A DNA stretch of 64,000 nucleotides from Linanthus parryae (GCA_023055425.1 JALGPY010000005.1:84981495-85045494); one strand, 5' to 3'. Counted from the first letter of the stretch, positions 43,401 through 55,317 are shown. Made by a program: numbers and translations. Notes: generated by a model not told the origin, from the sequence alone.

Positions 43401-46400
43401 CCCAAACTAGCCCTTAAGATCCTCCAATCAACCACTGATTGTGTTGGAATAGATTTAGAAAAGTATTGATTCAGTTTTGGATCGAAATATCAATTCCCTT
43501 TATTGTCTTTGTCAATTCCAGACAAACTGATGAATGGTTGTGGTGTTTGCTCAGTTTTGTGTGCGGCGGGCATAGTTGTCAAATCAAGATTCAGATCATG
43601 AATCGATATTCTACTTTACCGAATCGTGACTTGAATCGAGTCGTGAATCATAAAGATTCAGCTCAAATCTTCCTAAGTATATAGAATTACCTATCCCTTA
43701 AATATATAAAAATGTGTGAACAATAATAGATTCAAATTTCAAGAACTAGTAAACACAAGTTTTCAGAAAATTGCTGCCATAACGAGTGATTAGGAGCCTT
43801 ATGCATATACTATCGAAAAGAAAAAAGGGGTGAAGATAAAAGAAGCTATGTATGTCGAGCTAAGAACAAGATAATGGAAAAAATACAGAAACTATTAGTC
43901 TTGGCCTTTAAATAGCTGTACTAGGTATTTTAAAACAAGCATGTGTAGCAAAATGGAGAAAGTATGACTACTAGACTGAATCTAACTTAATTAGTCCCTA
44001 GCAATAGATGATGAATCGTAAGATTCAGGCACTTGAATTGGGATTCGAATAATTTTGTTGTTCCATATAAGATTCGCAGAGGGATTCACATCGTTTCATG
44101 GGTTGAATCGAATCGAAACGAATCACGAATCGTAAGATTCGGACAACTATGGCGGCCGCGGGTCTAGTGGTGGCGGCGGTGGTGGTGCTTTTTGGCGTTG
44201 GGTGACTTGGGTCTCAATCGGTTCATGTAGTGACTTGTATAAATTTTGGATGAAATTTGACGACAAACTGAATTGAATGGGTTGTAATGACGGTCGTGGT
44301 TTTGTGGGACGCTGATGGTGGTGTTTGGGGGCTGACTAGAGGTAGCGAGGGGTTGTCAAGGCTCGTAGATCAGCCCCGTCAGTGGATTTATTGTGGTTCT
44401 AGGGTAAGGGGTAAAATATATGAGTATAGTCGCATGTGCTACAATTATACATAATGCTGGGTTCATAAATATAAAAATTCTAATAATGGTGCATCTTTGA
44501 TTGGTGTATATCAAAATAGAATGCTTTTATTATCTTGAAATCTTCCTGCAAGTTACCAAAAAAATTAAATGGAAATGAGTGTTTTCTAGTTTTCTTTAAT
44601 TTCGTTTTCCTTTCCCTCCTATCGTTCAAGTTTCAAACAGAGCCTAAATGAATGCTTTTCCTTATATCCCCTTATTGTTCCATTCATCTAAGCCATAGTT
44701 GATCTCTCTGGTCCAAAATCAAATTGATTTTTTTGTACCCAGTCACATACCTCAATCAGCTTTCAGTAATGCACGCCCGAAAGCTCATTGTGATACCCCA
44801 CAACTTTTTCTACGCGTCTAGCAAAAAGTCTAAAGGCACAAAGGTCAGAACCTATGTAGCACGAGTGCGGGTGCGGTGCGAGTGCTGGTTCGGGAAATGG
44901 GTGCGGGTGCAGCGAATTCTCGAAAATCAAGGGTGCGGGTGCGGCGGGGGTGCGGCCACATTATTTACATTTTTATCTGATATTATTAGTGATACCATTA
45001 TACTAATATAATAACGACAATAACAGGGATCATATTATAATCGAACAGAAATTCATACACACATTCGAAGATACAAGGTTACTATATCAATAGTATAATC
45101 TCTTCATGTCGTTGTTCTTAACTGTGGAGAGATGAGAATGTTCACATAGATGCACGTGTCTTTGTTAAATTCTAGTTGCATTTGGAAGACCTCTCAACTA
45201 AAACTTTCAAAAATGACGCTGCCTTATCCACAAAGCACCCACGAAGCACCCAAGCACCCACTAAGCACCCAGAAGCACCCGGTGCGGGTGCGCGACCAAT
45301 CAGAAGCACCCGTGCAACATAGGTCAGAACACAAGAATATTTCTAGCAGCTCGTATATTTTGTTACATGAGATCAATACAGCAAGCATGGTATGAATATA
45401 AATATAAGGGTAAAAGACACTGACCAAAAAAGGTGCAGAATGTCTTTTTCCAAAACACAGGGTAGCGGGGAGGAATTTATCCTAAACTCCGGGGTGGTCA
45501 GTGTCTTTTACCCTAAATATAATTATCTGATCATGAGACTGCGCCAGATTTGGAGAAAGTTAATGACTTTCGCCATACAATTTGGGTTTGACTTCAATAC
45601 AACTTGTAAATTTTGATAACTGGTTTGGACTTTATTGATCAATGTCTGCATATATACTTAGATTACTCAAGTAAACTCTACCACTTTTTTATTTGTTGTT
45701 CCTTAAAGCAAGAGATTTTTTGCGACTATGCAAGCAGTTACAAGCTTGACATTAAGGATTTGGAAACAGACCATATATGAACCACTTGTACTCTTTTGAG
45801 TTTTGTATCTTTTTCTTCAGGTACATGAAGTTCTGAAGTTGTTAAACGAGCTTCTCCCTGCTACAGCCGTAAATCTCAATGACGATGGATTATGTTTAGA
45901 GAAGAGGAACTACTTAGTAGATCGACCTGATCTTCTGCAGAAGTTTGGGATAGAATTGCTTCCCATGCTGATTCAGGTAGATTTCCTTAATCATCGATAT
46001 GGTGGCATAACTTTCTTACTCCCTTGACTGCTTATTGATATTTCTGTCTCAATTAATTAGGTGGTTAATGGCGGTGCAAATTTGTATGTTAGCTACAGGG
46101 GTCTATCTGTTATTCACAGATTTATTTGTGCCTGTAAATCAGAAATGCTTCTTGATTTACAAAGCTGGGCCAACATATCTAGGTGAGATATCTTTATTTT
46201 CTCATTACATTCATTATGGTGCATGCCTTTTTGCTTGAGCTAACAGTTTATACTGGATCCTATTGTAGTTTCTTGGCTAGACTTCTTACTTCGAAGGATC
46301 AGCATATCGTGATATTAGCTCTGGAGATTGTTGATACTATCTTGCAAAAACTTCCGGACGCGTTTTTGGATTCTTTTGTGAAGGAAGGTGTATTATTTTC

Positions 46401-49400
46401 CATTCAGGCACTTTTAAAGTCTGGGAAAGGTTTAAACTCTGAAGTTCCAGTGTCTAGTGACATACAGCTCCCAAGATGCCTGTGCTATGCTTTCTGTACT
46501 GATCAGTCTAACTCAAATTCAGAAAGAGGTTCCTGCACTCTTGAAGCAGACTCTGGTTACAATCTTGCTTTACAGCTAAGGGTCAATTACTTCGACAAGA
46601 AATCAGTAGGCCCTGAGAAAGGAATGACCGATATGCTGTGGAAACTCAAAAGTTTAGCTGCTACACTAACAAATCTTGTCAATGAAGTCCAGACTAGGAA
46701 TGCTCTTAAACAGCACGAGGAGAGGATATATTCAGTATTAGAACAAATTATGGCACAGCTTTGCGGCAGAGATTCAATTTCAACTTTCGAACTCATTGAA
46801 AGTGGGATAGTTAAATCACTGGCGACTTTCTTATCCCAGGGAGAGGTTCTTGGGGAAAGTACTGAGCATGCTGGTGGGTTTAGTGATTCATTAGTTTTGC
46901 TGAAACCATATGAGATGTTTGCCACAGTATTATTCTCTACTTCAGAGGGGTGCTCTAATGACTACAGTCTATTAGTATTAACACAAAAATTGCAAACTGC
47001 TCTATCTGCCTTAGAAAAGTTTCCAGTTTTTTTGAACCGTGCATACAAACCAAAAAAGAAGACATCTCGTCCTGTTCCACATGAGCAGAAAGTGTCTCAT
47101 CCTTGTCTTGAAGTTCAGTTCATTAGGGCTGAGGAGGAAACATGCCTAGTCGATTACTCAGATCATGTTCTCTCTGTCGATCCTTTTTCTTCTTTGGGCG
47201 ATATTGAAGGATATTTGTGGGCTAGAGTTGGTGGAAACAGATCCGAACGTGTTGAACAAGAAGATACACAAGCCTCATGCACCTCGTCTGGATGCCCTAC
47301 TCCAGATGTTATGGAGTCTGATAAGTCAACAGAGGTCATGAAGGTAATAGTTCCCTGTTGTAGATTATAAAGCTAACTTTAGTACCTTTGTTGATACAGG
47401 AATGAGAAGTCTGTGTCTCATTTTTGTTTGCTCAATGACCACAGAAATATTTGGTACTTCATGTTGGTTTTGTTTCCTTAATGGGCGGACAAGTGGATAC
47501 AAAACATATGGAGTATCCCATTCTGCACCCAAAACCTAAACTAATACCCTTACATATTGTGATAACTGTGATAATAGCTGTTGGTGTTATCCCGTCCTCA
47601 AGACAAGCCGATATAGTCCATGGTGCCCATCAACTTGTGTAGAAACAGTTAGCAAGTGAGATGGTTAATGATCATTAAAAGCAGTGCCACTCATTGACAC
47701 TTTATGCGCTATAACTATCAAAGTTCATGTGGGAAGCTTAACCTTCAAAATAACCTCTCATTCTCTACAACTTCACAATGGACTTCCCTTACATCTTTTA
47801 TGCACATTGTGTGCCCCAAGTTGCTCCCAGCTTCATACTCTCATTCATCTATTTCATCTCAACTAGCATGATGCCATTCTTTCGAAACAGTCAGAACTAC
47901 TCTATTTGCAATTTTTCTTGGCACTACTAATAATTCATGTTTCATCCCGGTATTTGTTCTTCAGAAAGTTATCTGAGAGGCCTAATTATTAACTTCCTCC
48001 TAACTGCTCTTTGTGGTTTCTGAGGCATAGAATGAATGTCTCTGATTCAAGTGATTATGGTCTAAAGGCTGTTGTATTTGTACTTTAATGTCGGGCAATA
48101 GCTAGATTTAGGTTGTTGTATATCCTTGTTTAGCTAGATGTTTGATATATAGTGTATGTTCCCTCCATTGTCTTTTCTTATAGGTTGCGTTTGGATAGAG
48201 GATATGAATTTGAATTTTGAATTTTGAATTTTGAATTTTGAATTTTGAATTTTGAATTTGGCTTCAAAGTAAAGATTGTATATTCATAAAATGAACTTAG
48301 TTAGTGGGATCGGTTGTGAAGACTAATTCGTTGCATGAAAAGAGTCACAATAGCTCCAATTGGTAAGATTTGAAATGACTTTTTTTTTCACTAGTCATTT
48401 GAAATGCCTTAGGTTGTGAATGATTTGTTGGAGCTAAATACAAGGTTCTACTCAAAACAATATCTTGAGCCTTATTTTGTATCAAAAAATGGCCTGATCC
48501 AAATCCAAATTCATGCTCAAATTACCTAAGATTCCAAACGGAGCCACAAGTATTTTCTGTTCATTTGAATTCATCATATTCATATTCAAGATGGTGCTGC
48601 ACAGAATGCAAGATTGTTAAATTGTTTGTTGCACATTGTTTGGATCTGATCCTTACTATTTTTACATTTAGCGCTAACCTGCATGTCTTGCCCCATTATG
48701 TAGGCGTTTAATCTGACAAGTTGTCTTTTGATTTTTCTTTTAGGATCCTGCACCAGACCACATAACACAGAATGAATCTGCAATGGGCAGTGAAGATTCA
48801 GGATCATCTAATGATGTGGCCCCACCAAAATTGTCTTTTTACCTAGAAGGGCAACAACTAAATCCCACATTGTCACTATATCAAGCAATCCTTGAACACG
48901 TAATCAAGGCTGAGTATGAAGCTGTTGACAGTGAAAAATTCTGGAGTCGAACCTACAGAGTAACGTACAAGAAAGCGACGGGACATTGTCAGGTTTGTTA
49001 TCGAGATAGTCTTCATCAGGGTCGCGAATCTTCCATGTCAGACAAAGGGCCGTTGTCACACAAGCAGTGTGCTCAATGTTTGTCTACCATGATTGGCTAC
49101 AAGATTTTTCCGGAGTCGGACATGTCAAGCCCTGTCTTTGATGTTCTTTATCTCCTTAGAATTTTGGCAGGCATGAACAGGTCAATGCTGAGCCTGATCT
49201 CTCATAGAAGGATGCAAGACTTTGCAGTGCTGAAAATTGATACCTTGAATGACTTAAAGGTCACTATCTCTGCTGTCCCGAATCACGAGTTTGTCAACAG
49301 TAAATTTACAGAAAAATTAGAACGACAGCTCCAGGATCCTTTGGCTGTGACAGTGAGTGGTATGCCCTCGTGGTATAGCCACTTAATGGATTCCTGCTCA

Positions 49401-51485
49401 TTTTTGTTTGGTTTTGAGGCAAGGTGCAAATATTTCCAGTTAAAAGCATTTGGCCGCCTGCAAACTCAACCGCAATCAACATCTGGTAATGATTCTGGAA
49501 TTCAGAACACAAGGGGCCAGAATGTTGCACGCCTGAAATATGAGGTTAAACGGAGTAGCATCATGGAGCATGCTGCTTATATGATGGACCGACATGCCCA
49601 TCAAGAAACTGTCCTTGAAGTGCGATTTGATCAAGAAGTTGGAACTGGTCTTGGTCCAACATTAGAATTCTTTACCCTGGTCAGTCATGAGTTCCAGAGA
49701 ACTGGTCTGGGCATTTGGAGAGGAGACCATCTGTTCTCTCATCTTAAAAGGTTTCGAGAAGATAATTCAGGAATGCTGCTGTCTCCATGCGGGCTGTTTC
49801 CTCGCCCATGGTCATCTTCAGTCCTAACATCAGACGACGTGAATTTATCTGAAGTTAGGAAGAAATTTGTCCTGCTTGGACAGGTGATGGGAAAGGCACT
49901 CAAAGATGGAAGATTGTTAGATATTCCCTTCTCCAAAGCTTTTTACAAATTGATTCTCGGACAGGTATGCTCTTATGCAATCCTTTTTTATGTTTCTGTC
50001 CATCCCTTCGTGCAGTATTTCGATAATTTTCTTAACATGGCTGTCATTTGTGCAGGAACTAAATGTGCATGACATCAAGTCATTTGATCCAGAGCTCTAT
50101 AGAGCTATTCTAGAGTTCCAAGCTGTAGTAGAAAGAAAGAGATATTTTGAATCTATTTGTGGAGACAATATGACGTCAAATCTCGACCTGTGCTTCCATG
50201 ATACCAAGATAGAAGATCTTTGTCTTGAATTTAGTCTCCCCGGATATCCTGATTATGCCCTTACGTCCGAGCCTGATTCAAAAATGGTCCGGCTTGCTTA
50301 CTTACTCCCCTTAGATTCACATGAGATTTTGTATGGGATAGACTACGTTGCTCATTCAATTTCTTATAAATGTTTCTAGGTTGATATGAAGAACTTGGAG
50401 GGATATGTTTCACTCATTGTGGATGCCACTCTAAATGCTGGAATTAACATGCAGATGGAGGCATTCAGATCGGGGTTTAACCAGGTCTGTAACAAGTACC
50501 TGTATTGAAAATCTTTTTTTAGTGGTATGAATATGATTTAGTCTCTAGTCCCAGGTCAATGGGCTAGGTCTGGAACTGAACCTGTGTAGAGAGACGATGT
50601 CAAGTTGCCATTGTTATAAATAGCTGGCACTTAAATTAAACTTCATCAATTTTCAGGTTTTCCCAATCGAACATCTTGAGATCTTCACGGAGGAGGAGTT
50701 AGAGCATCTGATATGTGGAGAACATGAGTTGTGGACTGTATGTGTTTCTTTTTTATTATATGTTTTCATAGCATCAAATGGTTCAATTTTGTAATGATCA
50801 CCTTTACCAACTGATAGTATTTTCGTCATTTTTGGCAGTCCAATAAGGATCTGGATCATATTAAGTTTGATCACGGATACACAGTTAGCAGTCCGCCCAT
50901 CATTAGTGTGAGTTCATTTTCCTTTTTTCTTTTTCTTTTTTCGTTCTTGCAAAAATTTAAAACTTCTTGGTTCTGTAATTTGATTCTGATACATATACCT
51001 TCAGCTCCTGGAAATTATTTGCGAGTTTGATAGAGAAGAGCATCGTGCATTCCTGCAATTTGTAACTGGATCACCTAGGCTTCCCCGAGGTGGTTTGGCA
51101 TCCCTTAACCCAAAGCTGACAGTAGTCAGAAAGGAATCTGGATTGCTGCGTCCTGACGATGATTTTCCTAGTGTGATGACTTGTGCCAATTATTTGAAGC
51201 TGCCACCATACTCATCGAAGGTGATAACCCCTTTTCATCTCTTTTCTCCTCTCCTTTTTTTCACAGCTTCCAAGACAACTTATTTGTATATATTCATTTG
51301 ACGATGAATATATACAAATAATAAGCTTTCCAAGACAACTTATTTGCATCTGACGATGATTTTCCTAGTCTTCTAACTCTTTGGATTTTTTTTGACTCTG
51401 TGGTTGGTGGGTTTTACAGGAGGCAATGAAAAAGAAGCTTTTGTATGCCATAACGGAGGGTCAAGAGTCATTCAATCTATCGTAG
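40417..51485 (+). CDS. UPL4: HECT-type E3 ubiquitin-protein ligase UPL4
   Basis: Fifteen coding exons: 40417-41106, 41195-41305, 41439-41555, 41651-41812, 41899-42060, 45821-45976, 46061-46182, 46269-47343, 48744-49964, 50056-50286, 50380-50484, 50657-50737, 50839-50907, 51005-51220, 51420-51485. All phases agree, giving about 1527 residues, close to Arabidopsis UPL4. The N-terminus has a long acidic run (about residues 80-112), then armadillo-type helical repeats (about 115-620; [27 protein letters not shown]). The C-terminal HECT domain (about 1150-1527) has the thioester cysteine in [10 protein letters not shown] (codon 51182-51184, residue about 1494). It takes ubiquitin from E2 onto this cysteine and passes it to substrates. 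UPL3/UPL4 proteins act with the proteasome in development and defence. The donor after exon 10 (gtccgg) is atypical; homology supports it. Confidence 0.94.
42941..43417. mobile_element. MITE (469 bp) with TTAA flanks
   Basis: Ends gggtgagtttgggaatgc and gcattcccaaactagccc are 18-base inverted repeats with two mismatches; TTAA occurs on both sides. Subterminal regions repeat cttctgctg/cagcagctt motifs in opposite orientation. Non-coding. Confidence 0.65.
43571..44151. mobile_element. DNA-transposon-like element (581 bp) with AATCG subterminal repeats
   Basis: Begins catagttgtc and ends gacaactatg, a perfect 10-base inverted repeat. Many gaatcg/cgattc units crowd both ends, a pattern of transposase-binding subterminal repeats. 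No clean target-site duplication. Non-coding. Confidence 0.6.
44844..45330. mobile_element. Non-autonomous hAT element (471 bp) with 8-bp TSD
   Basis: Element 44852-45322 begins ctatgtagcacg and ends cgtgcaacatag (12-base inverted repeat, one mismatch). It is flanked by the exact 8-base duplication gtcagaac (44844-44851 and 45323-45330). ggtgcgggtgc units at the left face gcacccaagcaccc units at the right. This set is typical of hAT. It lies in UPL4 intron 5. Confidence 0.85.
45405..45516. mobile_element. Mini-MITE (106 bp) with perfect 18-bp inverted repeats
   Basis: gggtaaaagacactgacc (45408) and ggtcagtgtcttttaccc (ending 45513) are exact inverted repeats, flanked by TAA on both sides. 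The core is about 70 bases. TAA flanks suggest PIF/Harbinger-type mobilisation. Confidence 0.7.
47344..48743 (+). other. UPL4 intron 8 (1.4 kb)
   Basis: AT-rich intron with no coding content. It includes a possible MITE, reported separately. Confidence 0.7.
48183..48545. mobile_element. Possible MITE in UPL4 intron 8
   Basis: ggttgcgtttgga at the left and tccaaacggagcc at the right form an imperfect inverted repeat. Next to the left end is a short tandem array of gaatttt units (48207-48259). No clear target-site duplication. Confidence 0.45.
51281..51320. repeat. Perfect 17-bp hairpin in the last UPL4 intron
   Basis: Arms 51281-51297 and 51304-51320 are exact reverse complements around a 6-base loop. 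The hairpin sits between two near-identical 22-base copies (51265-51286 and 51324-51346) in the last intron. Confidence 0.8.
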
Positions 51486-51985
51486 CTAGCTTCAGCTCTT
51501 CGGCCAAAAGAGAAGTATTTATGCCGGAATTGTAATTATCAGAGATTAGGAGGTAAGAGATTTTTTTTGTCGTCCCACTAGTACGGTGCAGTGGTTGCAG
51601 ACGTCTTGTGCGTTGCCGCGGCTGTTATGGGGGAGAGAGGAGCTGATCGATGGAACAAGAGGAAGCTCCTCTTTAGAAGGATGGGTGATGTGTAAATGAT
51701 ATATAGGTGGATGATGGGAAAAATAGTTTAATCCTTTTGCATATTTATTTATGGGTAAATTGTATAGGAAAACAGTGGGTTTCTTGAATAGATGAGCTCT
51801 TCTTTTTGGTTTGGTTATTCATTTCATTATTGTGTTCTTTCGCAATTACAAAACTCTGTACAGGATCAAATAACTTATAATCTACACAATGGATTTGGTT
51901 TTTTCTGTATGGGGGGGGGGGGGGGGGGGCATCTCTAATCGTGTTTGCTTGTACTCTTGGATTATACTATAATCGTTGTTGATTT
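51486..51985 (+). other. UPL4 3' untranslated region and flank
   Basis: Non-coding sequence after the UPL4 stop, AT-rich toward 51850, which probably includes the polyadenylation region. It ends in a run of 19 G at 51911-51929. Confidence 0.5.
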
Positions 51986-51989
51986 AGAT

Positions 51990-52795
51990 TACGAGACCGG
52001 GGATGCAAGAGAACCGGGCCACGTCATCCAAACCGGCGGTTCAACCGCCGAACCGGTCGAACCGCCCGGTTCAGTAATTAAAAGCAAATTCGTGCTTCTG
52101 GGGTGAATCGAACCTAAAACCTCACTGAGAGGAGAGGCGCATTTACCACCAGGGCAACCCATTACTTGTTAATCAAGCAGACACTTAAAATACTTAACTC
52201 CTCATTCTTAAAAAAATACTTAACTCTTATTTCTTTTTCTATTTTTTGTTTCCTTTTATTGTTTCTTTTTAGAAATCTATTCTATTTTTAAGAGATCATG
52301 TAGCAGTATTATGTTTTGTCAAGTATGTTATTAGTAAATTATATCGCAAATTTAAAATTAAGTATTTAAATTTTAATTCTAATTTTCACTACCACTACCA
52401 TAAATGTCTTTTGCTCACATAGAAATTGGTATTAAAAAAAAATGAAATGGGATACTAAAAAATAGACACGGTTCTTTTATTGGTCAATTAAATGGGTTCT
52501 TAACTATAACACAATTGTTTATAAATCTCAAAATATGTTTGTTAATGTCGATCAACATTTTTATACATAATTGTAACTTTAAAAAATATTTTTTTGACCA
52601 TAATTTTTTAGTTTCTTAAACAAAGCTATTATCAAATAATATTACAACGCTAAAAAATGCTTAAATTAAAACATTCGAGTATATTTTTGGCTATATTCTA
52701 TTATACTTACTATTTATTAAATAAAAATAAATAAATATATAAATGTGCAATTGAATCGGTCCGACTACCGGTCCCACCGGTCCGGTTTTAAAACT
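51990..52795. repeat. Transposon remnant with accggttc subterminal repeats and a tRNA-like module
   Basis: The left end (52010-52075) is dense in aaccgg/ccggtt units; the right end (52755-52795) has ccggtccgg and ttttaaaa. The AT-rich middle is non-coding. A tRNA-like module lies at 52103-52165 on the minus strand, with a ggttcgattc B box. It looks like a non-autonomous DNA element, but no terminal inverted repeat or target duplication was established. Confidence 0.45.
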
Positions 52796-53718
52796 TTGAC
52801 TAGTACTATGATCATGATGCTTTGTGGTTGGTCTACTGTGCGTCCTAGATTCACTTTAGGAACCTTCTTTTTAAATTTTGAGGGCCCAGTCGCTAGAAGA
52901 CAACAGCTGACATGTTGTTCATGTGAGTTAGTCGGTTTTGATGGCATTGCTAACAATTCACTTTTACAAAGATGACAATGACTACTTTTGATGACATTGA
53001 GTCTGCGAAGATGGTCACATGTCCATAACAACCTTCTTATAAAAGATGACATTTACCACTCCGTTCCCTCTCTTCCTACCACTTTCTATTTCTGTCCGTT
53101 CTTTCTCTTCCTACCACTTTTCTCATTTGGCAAGTTTAAAGTGGTAAAATACCTATTTTATCCTCAGAAAAATACCCCACAATTATTATTTACAATATAG
53201 TTAATGAAATTGGACCCCCACTAAAAACAACAACCCAACCCACACTTAAACACTCAGCCGATCCAAAACACTCAACTGACCTATTTTTTCATCATCTTCC
53301 TCTCACTACCTCTCTGTACAACCCTTTCTTCTTTCCCTCATTTCTTCTATCTCTTCTTTATCTTCTTCTGCTCCCTCAAACACCACCAGTGACCACCGAC
53401 ACCACCACCACCCCCTCCTCCTCCATCTTCATCACCACAACTACACCGAACACCGACACCGACACCACCACCTCCACCTACATCAGAGCTGAGAGAGAAA
53501 GACGCCGATAGTGCAAGATGAGGATGCCGCCGGAATGAGACCGGGGCTTGCGAAGAGAGATTGACGGCGGTGGAAGATGAGAACGCCGGAGGAGGCGGCG
53601 GCGACCTATGTCCGCAGATCTTGCGGTGCGAGGAGGCGTTTTGAAGGCGGCAGTGGTGGCGACCCGGATCTGTGCTCTCCTCAGCCACTGTGCTGTTCTT
53701 CTTTTCCTCTTCTCTTCT
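52796..53718. other. Intergenic region, no supported gene
   Basis: Contains a CT- and ACC-rich stretch at 53230-53500 that yields low-complexity frames on both strands. A transcript leader is possible, but no conserved protein follows. Confidence 0.4.
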
Positions 53719-53852
53719 CTTCTTCTTCTTCTTCTTCTTCTTCTTCTTCTTCTTCTTCTTCTTCTTCTTCTTCTTCTTCTTCTTCTTCTTCTTCTTCTTC
53801 TTCTTCTTCTTCTTCTTCTTCTTCTTCTTCTTCTTCTTCTTCTTCTTCTTCT
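53719..53852 (+). repeat. (CTT)n microsatellite, about 44 units
   Basis: An almost uninterrupted CTT/TTC run of about 134 bases. It gives long poly-Ser, poly-Leu, poly-Phe and poly-Arg frames with no biological meaning. Confidence 0.97.
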
Positions 53853-54078
53853 CTTCTGTGATTTTTTCCTTGAATTTGTAATTACACTCTTGGATCTGGA
53901 ATTATACACTTGAATCTTTAATTTTGTTGTTGGATCTGTAAATTTATGTTGGTGGTGGCGGAGGTCTGGTGGTGGTGTAAGTCTCTGTTGTTCTTAGTTC
54001 ATCTGGAGAGAGAGGTAGGTCATGAGAGAAATAAAAGAAGAAGAGGAAGGGCAAAACATGAAAGTGGACAAATTTCTT

Positions 54079-54535
54079 AATTTCTTGAACAATCCACTTA
54101 TAGCGCCCCCTTCCACGCGTAGGATTTCAAATGACGCCAGATTTGTTAGAATTTCAAATTACTCACAATATGGGGAGTTGGATTTGGTCCAAATCAAATC
54201 CAAGCCTCTAAAATATATCCAAATGTTGGATTTCATTTGAAATCATACCAAATTCAAATCCACCCCCAAATCCAACGTTATCCAAACAGACCGTTAAACT
54301 TTTCTTATTCTAGGACATGGCTTTGGTTCCCATGCTGTCGGATTTCCAACATTTACTTAAGGGGTGAGAATCGGTTCTTTTGCTGAATATTTACATGTAT
54401 TATCCCCGCATTAGCATATTTTTGAGGTATTTGAATCGTTTAGACAGATTTTTTTTTGATCGTCGTTTAGACAGATTTTCACCAATATTGTTTAACTCTT
54501 CCAATTGGCACGTCATAAAGCCCCCTGGAAGTTTT
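54079..54535 (+). repeat. Direct repeat, copy A (457 bp)
   Basis: Nearly identical to 54872-55317. It has 11 extra bases near 54191 and a few substitutions. Contains sequence resembling a MITE end (tccaaacagacc). Non-coding. Confidence 0.9.
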
Positions 54536-54593
54536 AGGTGGTTTAATTAAGCTTTTCATCAACGTTCAAGATCCACGAGAAATTCTCTTAGGT

Positions 54594-54871
54594 TGCGTTT
54601 GGTAACCATGATTTGAATTTAGAATTGGATTCGAAATCCAAAATTTCAAATTCTAAGATTTAAATTACAGAGAGATTTGAAAAATTCTGTTTGGATGTTA
54701 TTATGAGTGTAATTTTGAATTTGGATTTGGTTTCTGCTTTCATTAACGAATGTCAAGAAAGTGCACAGATATGTACTTGGCACAATACCAATCTGCGCGC
54801 CCTCAATAGTCTTATGCCTTCCTGAGTCCAAGTTACAGGGTTCGAATCCCTGCAGTGGCTTTTTTTGTACA
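54594..54871 (+). repeat. Spacer between direct repeats with MITE-like end and tRNA-like module
   Basis: Starts ggttgcgtttgg, a motif also seen at 48183. At 54790-54862 there is a tRNA-like segment with a gggttcgaatccc B box on the + strand followed by a T run (tttttttg). It is not a full tRNA fold. Confidence 0.45.
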
Positions 54872-55317
54872 AATTTCTTGAACAATCCACTTATAGTGCC
54901 CCTTTCCACGCGTAGGATTTCAAATGACGCCAGATTTGTTAGAATTTCAAATTACTCACAATATGGGGAGTTGGATTTGGTCCAAGCCTCTAAAATATAT
55001 CCAAATGTTGGATTTCATTTGAAATCATACCAAATTCAAATCCACCCCCAAATCCAACGTTATCCAAACAGACCGTTAAACTTTTCTTATTCTAGGACAT
55101 GGTTTTGGTTCCCATGCTGTCGGATTTCCAACATTTACTTAAGGGGTGAGAATCGGTTCTTTTGCTGAATATTTACATGTATTATCCCCGCATTAGCATA
55201 TTTTTGAGGTATTTGAATCGTTTAGACAGATTTTTTTTTGATCGTCGTTTAGACAGATTTTCACCAATATTGTTTAACTCTTCCAATTGGCACGTCATAA
55301 AGCCCCCTGGAAGTTTT
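54872..55317 (+). repeat. Direct repeat, copy B (446 bp)
   Basis: Second copy of 54079-54535, same orientation. Sequence beyond the right end of each copy is unrelated, so the duplication unit ends here. Confidence 0.9.

Larger units (their letters stand above)
42566..44647. mobile_element. Possible PIF/Harbinger-like element with nested MITEs in UPL4 intron 5
   Basis: Candidate ends are gggcctgttcttac (42569) and gtttcaaacagagcc (44644), loosely inverted, each next to TAA, the usual 3-base target for PIF/Harbinger. The interior (2.1 kb) contains two further elements, at 42945-43413 and 43571-44151. No transposase is recognisable. Boundaries are tentative. Confidence 0.35.

Noticed and set aside
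53478..53913. Long frames of poly-Arg, poly-Ser, poly-Leu or poly-Phe on both strands
   Set aside because: They are translations of the CTT microsatellite.
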